64,000 nt of DNA from Bedellia somnulentella (taxonomy: Eukaryota > Arthropoda > Insecta > Lepidoptera > Bedelliidae): NCBI GenBank assembly GCA_963576735.1, contig OY755175.1, positions 6,526,401 through 6,590,400 of the forward strand. Direction: 5' to 3'. The position numbers and the translations under genes were made by a program. The notes under the pieces were generated by a model. It searched no databases and had not been told where the DNA came from. It worked only from the letters and a program-made list of their open reading frames with translations. Below are positions 11,701 to 21,800 of the stretch, piece after piece (the first letter of the stretch is position 1; every line of letters begins with the position of its first letter).

Positions 11701-14700
11701 CAGTATACACACGTAACTCCTTTGAGCCAGAAAAATCTGACTTTTCTTCATCAAGTATAACCCGATAGTTATGTTTGGATTTAATATTTTTGGTGATCCT
11801 GTCACACGGAGCGGCCAATAGGGGCTGGTCTTTCAAAGCTTCCGTGAGAACTTCTGTATGTAGGATTCGGGAGTCATTGCTTAAGTGTCCTGCTCTATGT
11901 AGCCTTACAGCAGAGATGGCTGCTTCTTGCTGTATGTATAAATACAGTGGGGGAAGATTTAGTAAGGCTTGTAGCGCGGCTGTAGGCGTAGTGCACATGC
12001 AGCCCGTTATTGTTAGACAAGCCTGTCGTTGCATCTTGTCTAATTCATGCTGCTCATAAGTTGTTTCGTTCTTGGCTACCAGATCAGAGCTCCGTAGGAT
12101 ATCACTGGTCTGATGATAGTAGTATAAAGCCAGTGCATGATCCTCGGTTTGAGTCCCCAGTTCTTACCCAAGATTCTTTTACATTGCCACAAGGTGGCGC
12201 TGGCTTTTTTTATTACCTTTTCTAAATGTGGTTTCCAGTTTAGTTTATCATCTAGGGTGATTCCTAGATATTTTGCTGTTTTGGATAAAGTAAGTTGCGT
12301 GCCAAACCACTAAGGAGGATCAAACGGAGGTAGTTTCCGTCTGCGAGTGAAGAGAATTAGTTCAGTCTTGTTAGGATTGACGTGTAGGTCAAAGTCTTTA
12401 CACCATTTTTCAACCACCCTCAGAGCGTGACCCATTTGATTACAGAGGATGTTCGCATGGTTTCCGTTTATGAGAATTGTGAGGTCGTCTGCATAGCCAA
12501 TAGTTAGGTAGCCTTGCATGTTTAGTCTTTTAATGAGTGAGTCGACCACCATGTTCCAGAGCAGTGGAGATAATACACCTCCTTGAGGACAACCCCTTGT
12601 TATTACCGCTCTGTTGGTGTCATTAACAGTTATTTGTACCGCTCTGAATTTCAACATGTTTACTATCCAGCCCCGCAGTGTGGGATTAACATGGAATTTT
12701 TCCAGGGCTCTATTGATACTTGGGATATTAGTTTTATCAAAAGCACCTTCAATGTCTATGAAGGTGCATAATGAGGACAATTTAGTGCTGAGAGCACGTT
12801 CAATTTTGGAAACAACTCTGTGGAGGGCTGTTTCGGTTGATTTGTCCTTCGTGTAGGCATGCTGATGAGTATGTAGGGGCTTTTTTGTTAATATCTCTTC
12901 TCTAATGAATCTGTCACAGAGTCTCTCTAGTGTTTTCAAGAGAAAGGAAGTTAGGCTAATGGGTCTAAACGATTTGGGGTCTGCATAGTCAGATTTTCCA
13001 GGTTTGGGAATGAAGGTCACTTTAACCTCCCGCCATGGTGGGGGGTTGTTTCTGTGCGCGATGCACGATTGGTAGAGTTTTACCAACCACGGGGTGATGA
13101 TATCTCTGGCCCACTGTAGTAGTGCCGGAATTATACCGTCAAGACACGGCGATTTGAAGGGGTTGTAGGTCTTAATTGCCCATTCAACTCTATCTTGTGT
13201 GACTATCTTTTCAGATTGGGATAGGTCTATGTTTGTGGGGCTGCTGATTAGTTCCTCAGGCCAGGACACTTCGTCTGTGTGACGGCAGTCTGGGAAGTGG
13301 CATTCCAGTAGCAATTTGTGTGTTTCTGTATGTGTGGTAGTAAATGTTTCGTCTGGTATTTTTATCGGCCCTACGGTGAGATTGTTATCTGTAGCCAGGA
13401 CAGGAGCTTCCTGATTCTCGCCGCTTTATTGTTTGATTCTATTGATCCTCAGAATTTCCGCCAAGCTTTCCTTCTGCGTGATCTATTGAGTTTTTTGTAA
13501 TTTCTTAAGAATAATTTGTATTCCTCCCAGTCAGCTGGTTTTCTGGAGTTTTTGGCTTTGTTAAAGAGATTTTGGAGTTCCCCGCACATAGATTCGAGTT
13601 CCCCATCCCACCATCTATCAGACTCTTTCCCTGGAGTTGTGGGTTTCTTAAGGGGTCAGGACGCCTCGTAAGATTTGGTGATAGCATCAGTGAAAATTTA
13701 ACATTATCTTCTATCGCTACTGTACTATCTAGATTTGGCGCGGTTACGGAGGTTAACTCGACCCTCAGTAATGTTCGATATTTCAGGACATTCATTGTCC
13801 GTGGGTTACGTTTAGGTGGCTGTTTGGAAAATTGGTTAGATAGATCAAAACAAATTCGCCTTTGGTCGGAGCAACTTACATCTTGAGATACATGCCAATT
13901 TGTTACAAGATGGGAAGCTCCCATACTAACTAAGGTTATATAAACTATTGTTTGCCCTCGGGATGTAACCCATGTTGGTTCGGATCCTATATTAGCTACA
14001 TTTAGGTTAGTGGAGAATAAATATGTTGATAGTACCTCTCCTCTGGAACTTTTACCACCGTTTTACATTAATGGCATGGTTAATGTTGCTGATTAATTCA
14101 CAGTTAATAGACCAAAAAGACAAATACCCATGTAAAGTTCAAGCTAAATAAGTAGAATTCGGTTCTGGCACTCATCAGGTGTTTCTTCAGCCTATTTTGG
14201 TAGGTGAGTGGGGAAGGTTAAAAATAAAGGTTATATTGATACACATGTATCTAACATCATCGCCTAAAAATCCCTATCAAAGCCTCAATACCCTTAGGTG
14301 CCTCTTACTATTAAGCAATATCAATACTATTATTAAACTTTCATAAAACTTTGAATACCAAATTGTCTGTTAAAAATTATAGAGAAATTAATTTAAATTA
14401 TTAACACATTAAATATAAAGCAGTAACTACAATGCTTTGTACTAAGCAAAATGACATCTCAATCAACTTTACAAAGTCATACTGGATGTGTTAGTTCTCA
14501 GCTTTATTTGTGATAATGCAAATCATAACCTTCATAGGTTTTTTCAAGAGTGAAAAGTTGAAGTAAAGAGTTAAAAAAAAGTGTGTTATAATGTAACTAT
14601 AAATATAACTTACCAGATAACTTAAAAGGTGATCCTTCAACATGATTATTCTTGTAAAAAACGTTGAGGTATAAATTATAACAAGTCTCATATAATTTAT

Positions 14701-15470
14701 ATCGGACAATAAAGCTACTATCTTTTCTGTCTAACTTATTTACCCAAATACGACAGTTCTTATCATGTGTCGATTGGCCTATTATTTCAAATGACACACT
14801 CTCAGCAAATTGTTTGCTATACCTGGAAAAACAGACAAAATATATTTTGGCAACATTTTGATTTAAGACTTAACTTTTAGCCGTGTAGTGCGGGCTTAGA
14901 ATGTCGCTACCCATTTCTACCCACGGGTGTCGTAAGAGGCGACTAAGGGTATTGGGGCTTTTTATTGGATTTTTGGGCGATGCGGTTGGAGACCCATCAC
15001 CAAAAACCTTTATTTTAACCATCTTTCCCCCACTCAACTTCCAAAAGTGGCTGAGGAATTTATAATTCCTTAGCTCTGGCTACCCCTTCTAGGGAAATAT
15101 CGCCGTGAGTATATGTATGTATGTATGTATGATTGAAGACTGCACCAACAACATTAACATTCAGTGAACATCTATTTTCCGAGATATGTGGCATAAAGTG
15201 AAGAAAACTGATACTTTGATGTACATCAAGATGGTTTAGAATAATTTATTAGAAATTATCCAAATTTTTACTTCATTAGGTATTATTAATTAATATGATA
15301 ACATACCCTTCCGCAACATTAATAGTTGAAAAATTAACTATCATATAACGTGCCGGCAACGATACATTACCAGGATAAAGTCCTGGCCCAGTTATAGAAA
15401 CTTTTAGTCCCACAGTACTACTAACAAATAAAATAATAACAAATAAGTATAAGGAAGACCAAAACTCCAT
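2768..15470 (-). CDS. POGLUT2: Protein O-glucosyltransferase 2/3 (KDELC-type), complete, six exons
   Basis: Exons on the minus strand: 15307-15470, 14614-14822, 5042-5498, 3926-4163, 3125-3424, 2768-2884. All junctions are GT-AG, the phases fit, and the joined frame gives 494 residues, near the usual family length. Residues 1-21 (MEFWSSLYLFVIILFVSSTV and on) form a signal peptide. About 22-123 is the filamin-like repeat (GPGLYPGNVSLPARY; later SFIVRYKLYETCYNLYL). From about 150 comes the GT90/CAP10 domain with DMILPTYDITEST, WPERESKAFWRGRDSR, YKYQVNIDGTVAAYRLPYLL and AGGGLVLKQDS. It ends in CGCEKKGSRDEL, an ER-retrieval signal. Family knowledge: these luminal ER enzymes add O-glucose to EGF repeats of Notch-type proteins. 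KDELC architecture (filamin plus GT90 plus KDEL-like end) separates it from POGLUT1/rumi; choosing between paralogues 2 and 3 is not possible here. Intron 2 is 9.1 kb and filled with retroelements. Confidence 0.93.
4349..4714 (-). repeat. Family-A tRNA-headed SINE, nearly full length
   Basis: Minus-oriented copy in POGLUT2 intron 3, flanked by a perfect 11-bp target duplication cacaatagtac (4338-4348 and 4715-4725). The head retains tRNA-like promoter blocks (degenerate B box with ggattggaactc on the plus strand); the other end is the family's ttatgttatg-type tail. Retrotransposed copy without coding capacity. Confidence 0.85.
5800..5910. repeat. Family-B fragment ending in an AT palindrome
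   Basis: Positions 5805-5860 match the 3' part of family B (gtggctgagg then gctacccctttt). It is followed by a hairpin built on tttttgggatatat and its complement, then (AT)-rich repeats to about 5910. Intronic. Confidence 0.55.
6027..7612 (-). mobile_element. RLE-type non-LTR retrotransposon relic (RT motifs 4-7 and C-terminal nuclease)
   Basis: Minus-strand relic in POGLUT2 intron 2. It opens with GAQQGDPLGPLLFSLAIHNL and the RT catalytic motif YLDDG, then a long RT C-terminal part, a Cys-His cluster (CNICEPHRCICGSSVDSLG, then HGLHC), and PDGLTLIPWERGRCLLWDAT, which looks like the PD-(D/E)XK restriction-like nuclease of R2-group elements. The frame is intact apart from TAG at 7488-7490 and TAA at 6678-6680. 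It is 5'-truncated near 7612 beside an (ATGT)n tract, so the N-terminal domains are missing. Non-functional. The assignment to the RLE group is by motif only; the exact clade is unknown. Confidence 0.75.
7866..10841 (-). mobile_element. R4/Dong-like non-LTR retrotransposon, decayed
   Basis: Reads, in order on the minus strand: an N-terminal region (MVRFVREAFPGENVFDNSPE and on), RT blocks (IRRGIFQGD then CPVWFCLALNPLSSLL, LLYMDDLKLYA), a CCHC-like knuckle (CRACGRPGESLMHVISGC) and a nuclease-like NKPDIVVWDRKRRKYLDLAH segment. This order (single RT frame, C-terminal knuckle, PD-(D/E)XK nuclease) is that of R4/Dong elements. Frame breaks and a SINE insertion (8564-8939) make it dead. It is flanked by an 11-bp duplication, ccattattatt (7855-7865 and 10842-10852), i.e. 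a TAA-repeat target, matching Dong's known preference. The 5' end at 10841 is supported by a second copy starting with the same bases at 57636. Confidence 0.82.
8564..8939 (-). repeat. Family-A SINE inserted in the R4/Dong-like element
   Basis: Complete-looking minus copy, flanked by a perfect 12-bp target duplication ttgcacagacaa (8552-8563 and 8940-8951). It splits the retroelement's coding frame between RT and the zinc knuckle, so it is younger than that element. Confidence 0.88.
10859..14058 (-). mobile_element. I-like non-LTR retrotransposon with endonuclease, RT and RNase H, decayed
   Basis: Minus strand, 5'-truncated. It contains the C-terminal part of an APE-type endonuclease (about 13850-14050), an RT domain (12310-13314: FRPISLTSFLLKTLERL, CTFIDIEGAFDKT, GCPQGGVLSPLLW, IGYADDLTIL), then a frameshifted linker and RNase H (11159-12034: LRVYTDGSKTNQGTGAG, FQAECLGI, IISDSTSVLHAL, WIKGHSGSLGNDASDELARG). 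The 3' end is ggttaagtgcggagagg followed by (TAA)n, a tail type known from the I element. Endonuclease plus RNase H plus TAA tail fits the I/Loa/R1 group; I cannot place the clade more exactly. Inactive. Confidence 0.82.
14881..15140 (+). repeat. Family-B repeat, full length, (ATGT)n end
   Basis: Plus-oriented copy in POGLUT2 intron 1. It starts ccgtgtagtgcgggcttaga and ends agccgtgagtatatg-type sequence running into (ATGT)n. Good example of the ~240-bp family-B consensus. Confidence 0.8.
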
Positions 15471-16019
15471 TGTTATCTAGTATTAGTTATATTCTTATAC
15501 TTTCTATGATAAATATAATTTTCAATGGAAATGGAGACTTAAATTATCACATTAGACAAAAACAAAACAAACAAATTTTTATTTTTTGTAAATGGTAATA
15601 ACAGACAAGTGGTACTTCGACCATCTTCGCCAGCAACAATAAAAACAGGCAGCAGGGTGTATCCCACAGATTAAATATTGTGTATCCAAGTGAGCTCGAA
15701 GAACAACCCTACTTCACTAGCTACTCGTATACTCAATAGAAAAATATAGATCCTATGCATCACAATATACCCGGGTTGGGATTGTATTATGTAAACAAAA
15801 TACAAGTGAATTTAACGTGTGGCCTCAGAGCTACTTGGAAAAAGAAAATGATTTTCAAATTCAAATTCATTATATTTGCTATTTAGACACGGTACATTTG
15901 ATGACACAATTAAATTATTTTAGTTTCACATGTCTAACCTTTGCAGGCATGCAAATTCATAACACAAATATTTATATAATTTAAAATTCATTATCTAACA
16001 TAGCATTCATAATTTAATA

Positions 16020-16310
16020 TCACAGTACATTAATGATTAAACAAACTATTAAAAAATCCTTCATATCATAAAAGCAGCTTTGAACCAACCACTCTTTCAG
16101 TTTATACTTTAAACGATTTAATTGACAGCTTTTCAAATCATCTGGAATGTTATTAAAATTTTTATTGAGCATCACTCGACAACATTTGTTTCCCAAACTT
16201 GAATGTGAAAATGGCACTTCAATATTGAGCGGATATTTCTGCCGTAGTCTACTTCCCTCCTGATACATGGCTTTAAAACTTGAAATATTTTGTCGTACAT
16301 ATAAACATTA
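16020..16310 (-). mobile_element. LINE 3'-end fragment (RT C-terminus)
   Basis: The minus frame SRLRQKYPLNIEVPFSHSSL followed by VMLNKNFNNIPDDLKSCQLN and a KEWLVQSCFYDMKDFL ending is the usual C-terminal tail of jockey/CR1-type reverse transcriptases. Only the last ~85 residues remain. Clade not assigned. Confidence 0.6.
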
Positions 16311-16613
16311 TTCATATACAGCGTGTTAGTTTGGCGGCGATTGTGACTTCAATATTAATTCGTATATTAAAGTTTAATGCTTAATATCCACCACATGAAA
16401 TAAAAAAAAGGTTAAAACCACTTTAGCAGAAAAACTTACTTTCTCCGTCAGTTGGAAAACTGTAGTTATCTACACTAGCCTAGCGCACACACTCCTACCC
16501 GTATAATGTCTCACCCACACACAGAGAAAAGCGAGCGCGTCATGTGACCTTCTAGTCTTGCGCACACTTGCTCGTAACCGTACATATCATTAATCACGCA
16601 CACATCTATTTAC

Positions 16614-17262
16614 ATGTTGAGGTCGAGGTATTCGTTGCGCGAAAAATTTAAAGAAATTGGCATTTTAACTGTCCCTTGCCAATACATATTTGAGAATTTA
16701 ATGTATGCCAAAAAGAATATAGGCCAATTTAGTAAAGTTAGTGATAGGCATACTGTTAACACTCGAAATAAGGACAAACTTCACGTACCGAAGTGGAGAC
16801 TTAATAAAGTAAGTAACTCCTTTATGGGACTATCCCTGAAAATGTTCAACAAACTTCCTTCTGACATATTGGAATTGCCTGTGGCATCTTTTAAAAAGGC
16901 AATAAAAACCATGCTTTTAAAGAAGTCTTACTACAGTGTTCAAGATTTTTTAAACGACAAGGACCCAACGCGCACATGACCGTGTCCGTAAAGCTATAAA
17001 TCTTCCCTCGTTATTCCTAGGAATAATTGTCTGGTGAGGATTTTTCTTCTCACGTTATGTGATTGGTTTTTGTGATGGACAATTTATTTTAAATATGTCA
17101 AACTAGCGTTTGGTTTTGTCGCATAGAAAATCTTTTATAAAGTAAAAACATGTTAATAAACTGAAATTGTACAAACCATGTTTTGAAAAAATGAAAAAAT
17201 GTGAATGTAAAGAGTTTCTTTGTTGCTTCTTCTCTTTACGAACACCTTCCGAAGCAACGGAC
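16614..17262 (+). mobile_element. LINE 3'-end fragment with a short mariner-like flank
   Basis: An open plus frame of 121 residues (RYSLREKFKEIGILTVPCQY, VNTRNKDKLHVPKWRLNK, LPSDILELPVASFKKAIKT) is the C-terminal tail of a LINE reverse transcriptase. The following ~280 bp is its 3' UTR. The segment 16622-17262 is the reverse complement of 45077-45717, which lies inside a mariner; about the last 25 bases match the mariner coding sequence. Confidence 0.7.
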
Positions 17263-17617
17263 TAATGATAAATTTAAAAAAATTTGACGTTCAAAAAATG
17301 TTAATTTTTAACTTAATTTTGAAAAATAAACTTTTTGACTTTTGACTTTTTTTTTTTTTGACTTTTATGCTCGTGACCGTATGAACCGCACTATGACAGC
17401 AATGCAAATTTGAATTTCGCTGCCATGTTTACGTTTGATTTTTCTGCGTCAGTTAAATGATTTGATAAAACTCGCACAACAATTGCTGAGTGCTAGTTTA
17501 CTATTATTACGATGAAATTACCCCTGAATTTGTTATTTGAAATGATAGAGATACCTTTTACTAATAAACTGCAAACACAAAAGTCTTTGATAGAATATTG
17601 AAGGTCTATCACTTTAC

Positions 17618-18424
17618 TTCGGCCGTTCAGAGAATGCGTTCCTGACACCTATCAGTTAGTCATAATAAAGTCAACATAAAGCGCTGACATAACCTTGTAA
17701 TAGCGCAGTATAGATTTAGAAAAATATTGTTTACCAAGTTATTTGACACTCAGTTTGGCACAAAATTATAACATTCATTGATATCATAATGTTGTTTTAA
17801 TGCTCATCAATTGTTAAAACGGTAAACAACCAGCAAACATATTTTTATCGTAACTGCAACGCCATTACAAAGTTACGTCGTTTGTTCAATCACGACGTGT
17901 TAAGCGGCCAGTACACAATGGCCAGTGATGGGCCACGCTCCACAATGCACAATTGTAGGCCACAATCACTTGGTGTTCACACAATGGCCCATTGCTCATT
18001 ACTGCCTGGCAATCCACTTGCGATGGACGTCAAAGTAATTATGGCTGCAGCTATTTATTTATTATTATGTATGTAATTTATGTTATTTAATGCGCTATTT
18101 ATGTTATTTTTACGTCATATAGTGATTATAAATACATTTTGCAATAAAATATTCCAAAAAAGTATAAATATCTATGAGCGGCCGGTGACGAACTAAACAA
18201 TAGCCCACTGTGGAAACACCACCGGCCACGCTACGCCACGATTCCTTTGAAGTGTGCCCGAAAAACCGATAACTTCGCCATTGCGCGCCACGATCGACAA
18301 TTGTCCGCCGTCATGCACCATTGCCCCCTGTACACAGTGGCTATGGCGTGCAGTGGGCCATCGTCGGCCATTGTGTACTGGGCGCTTTACCTGCATTTAG
18401 GAACGCATTCTCTGAACGGCCGAA
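17618..18424. repeat. Palindromic element with perfect 26-bp inverted ends upstream of SS18
   Basis: The 26 bases at 17618-17643 are the exact reverse complement of 18399-18424. A second inverted pair (17902-17923 with 18366-18387, around ccagtacacaatggcc) lies inside, with many caatggcc/ggccattg motifs. No coding frame. A relic MITE, or two nested ones, is likely; it ends about 400 bp before the SS18 start codon. Confidence 0.7.
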
Positions 18425-18831
18425 CTATAGCACAGTATTTTTGTTGAAATAGGAGCATCATATCATAGCCTCATTTAATTTGAATTCATTAAAATATTTC
18501 CTAGAAACATAATATCTCGAAATGGATTTGTGATTAAATCAGCATCACTTTGATATAAATTTGCATATCGATTTGTTTGGATCAAATAGACTGTATCCAG
18601 ATTCATTTTGACAATACGCGCTTTGAACTGATAGACAACTCTATAGAAATTTTGTTTTCTTTTTCTCTATTCTGTAAGATGGTAGTTTTTCGGTAACGAT
18701 TAGGGCATTTTCACTATATTTAAGTGTAAACCTAGGACTAAATATATTAACAAACCACTTATGTGTTCATTGTGTACTGCCAAGCTATAGCCAATATCAA
18801 ATCAAGGAGTGATATTGTTCAACATATAGAT

Positions 18832-21800
18832 ATGTCTGTTGTATTTGTTCCGAGAGGCACCCGGCCCCCACTGAACCCAGCTCAAATTCAGAAGATACTA
18901 GATGAAAATGCACATCTAATCCAAACTATTCAAGAATATCAATCTAAAGGTCAACTAATGGAATGTCATCAATATCAGCAAGTTTTACACAGAAATCTCG
19001 TCTATTTGGCTTCAGTTGCTGATGCAAATCAAAACATTCAAGCACTCCTACCGGTTGGTATAGTTTATGAAATCTCTTTTTGTAATTTCTGCTAGACTGT
19101 CAAACAAAGTGATCAATCCACTTTCCCAATTTCTAGAAGCTTAATTTAGAGAGCAGGATTTTGATAGTCATGCTTACTCATATGCAAATCATGTTTTTAT
19201 ATAAAATTACCATTTAGTGGGGGCATTGCTTCTGCATCATACATTCTTATCCTTATTCAGCCAAAAAATTGAGAAAATTAAACCTAAAATATAGGAGATT
19301 CCTGTTCATGGCCTGATTTCTTGTTATCTAACACAAGTTACTGCATTTGGTAACTATTCAGTTTCAATGCCCTAATATAACAAAAGTATTAGCTTGGAGC
19401 TCCCCCTATTAAGTATATTAGTACATGTGCCAGGGGACCACACTCTTCCATAGTAAACATTACTGTAACACTGCAACCACTTGCTACAATTTAATTACAG
19501 TTAAGATTTTTGTAGGTTTAAAAATTAATAGTTTATTTACTAATTATTCCAAACAAAGAAAACATATAATTTAATGTTTTTTGACATGAATTCCTCATGT
19601 GGGGATTATTACTCATAAATAAAAGAATTTGACGGGGGCGTATACCCGAAGGTCGCGGGTTCGAACCCCGCCAGTGTCGAAATTTTTCTTTCCTTTAATA
19701 ACATCTTTTATTTATGAGTAATAATCCCCACATGAGGAATTCATGTCAAAAAACATTAAATTATGTGATAGTTAGGCGTTTCCAACATTTGCATTCTATC
19801 TGAAAAGGTAGACAAGTGGCCGTCCGAATTAGTTAAAATTCGGAGGTAGGAAACGCAAACACTACTTGAACGTGTAAAAAAGAAACAAAGGATAGAGAAA
19901 TTTCGCGCTGGATGCCAACTGACACTGTAGCTCAGTTGGCAGAGCGACGGGGGCGTATACCCGAAGGTCGCGTGTTCGAACCCCGCCAGTGTCGAAATTT
20001 TTCTTTCCTTTAATAACATCTTTTATTTATGAGTAAAGAAAACATAGTTATGAAATTAATGAAAATGAATACCTTTTCTTCATGAACTTTGTATATTTTA
20101 TGTATCTTAAACTTAATAAGTATATTATGTGTGACAACCTATTTTTTTCTATTAAAGAAAATAGGTGCCTTCTGGTATTTCCAATATTTAAAATTGTGTC
20201 CAGAAATATGTTAAAAATATTCATGGTCCCTATGACAATATAATTCTGAAAAGTATATATTTAGTGCTTAAGACATGTATTGCTATGAGCCATTGGCTTT
20301 AAAAGGTGTCATTTGAAAATCCATAATGAAAAATTTTAGATTAAATAAATTTGCTCAAAGCAAACACTATATTAATGAATCAAAAAGTCATTTTAATTAC
20401 ATACATACTCACACCATTATTTCTCATTGGGGTAGGTTGAGACTAGTAGGTTGATCTCCACTTAGTATGGTTCTTGCAAACCACCATGGGATTGTTGACA
20501 TCCACCAATCTTTTCTAACCATCCACCTTAACCAATTTACAATCATCCATCCTCTCTATGTGCCCAAACCATTATAACATAATTTGAATGTTTTTGTTCA
20601 TGAAAACATCATGTGGGGATTATTACTAATAAATTAAGGAAAGAAAAATTTTTCAACACAGTTGGGAATCAAACCTGTGACCTCGCGGTAGGGAACGCAA
20701 AACACTCCTTAAAGGTGTAAAAGAAACAAAGGATAGAAGAATTTCGCATTGGCAGCCATTGACACGGCAGCTCAATTTGCAGAGTGATAGGGGCGTAAAC
20801 CCGAGATCAGGGTTCGATTCCCGCCTGTGTCGAAATTTTTCTTTCCTTTATTAGTCATTATAACATATTTTTTATTTCTTTTTTACAATATCATCTTTCA
20901 CATCACACCTTTCATGAATCACTCAATTACATAACCTTACATTATTATTTTTTACTGCGGGACCTCATCTCTACTACATTCAATCTAATCTCATGCTTCT
21001 TATAACATAGCACCTTCATCTAACATTTGCTTCCATTCGGGTTTTTTTGGACACCAACTGACTTGACACTAAATTATTCAGTGCTCCATTAACCACATTA
21101 GCCTTTTTCACCCTTCTTTTGATATCTTCATCATACTTTCCATAGTTTGTTACAAATTTCCCAGATACTCAAACATCCTATATCTCATGGCATTTTATAA
21201 TGGCAGCTCAATTGATTTTTGAACATAGCTCACAAATCTTGTGTATGTTGATTGTATTGATTTCACAAAGTACAAGTATTTATGTAGCATTTACATGTGC
21301 TTAGAATATGAGTTTTATTTTTACTTTTCTACTCATAATAATGCTCATTGTTCCCTTTGAGGTGGCCAGAAGCTTTGCCACTTTGCATAATCCTGTTAAA
21401 TCTCTTTTGCTTGCCTCAATTTCACTTATCCTATTAATATTATAAATGTGAAAGCTTAGAGATGTTTGTGTGTTTGAGGTAAAAAAGCTTTTCAATTACA
21501 GAATGTGTATGAATTAAATTTATCATAATGCTAGATAATGACCCAAATTATAACATAGGATACTTTTTACCCCGGAAAAACATGACCAATAAAATATTCA
21601 CGCCTGATTGAATGCCTAAAGTTTGGCATAAGCAATTTTATAGTATGAAGTCTGTTGATCAGCTAGTCTTCTCATATAGGTTCTTTTGTTCTCACTTTGT
21701 ACTCTCTCATCTTTGTAAAAATATTTTCAATCTGGTATTTAAATCTTGTGTGGCCAATGGCCATCCTCTTCTAGCCACTCCATCCACATTGGCTCTATAT

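Larger units (their letters stand above)
15471..17617. other. Upstream region of POGLUT2 plus retroelement debris
   Basis: Holds the probable 5' UTR/promoter of the minus-strand gene (directly above 15470; no TATA box singled out), then two LINE 3' fragments (16020-16310 minus, 16614-17262 plus). Between 16460 and 16612 there are several 'cgcacaca' runs. No other exon was recognised. Confidence 0.5.

Noticed and set aside
14881..15140. Naming family B as the published Lep1 Helitron family because of its ATGT tail
   Set aside because: I cannot compare with the published consensus, and the 10-bp target duplication at 39325 does not fit Helitrons.
19920..19994. tRNA gene (good A and B boxes, pairing acceptor stem)
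   Set aside because: The anticodon arm does not fold properly, the unit is embedded in a repeat with target duplication, and diverged copies recur at 20.8, 42.5 and 44.3 kb. It is a SINE head, not a tRNA gene.
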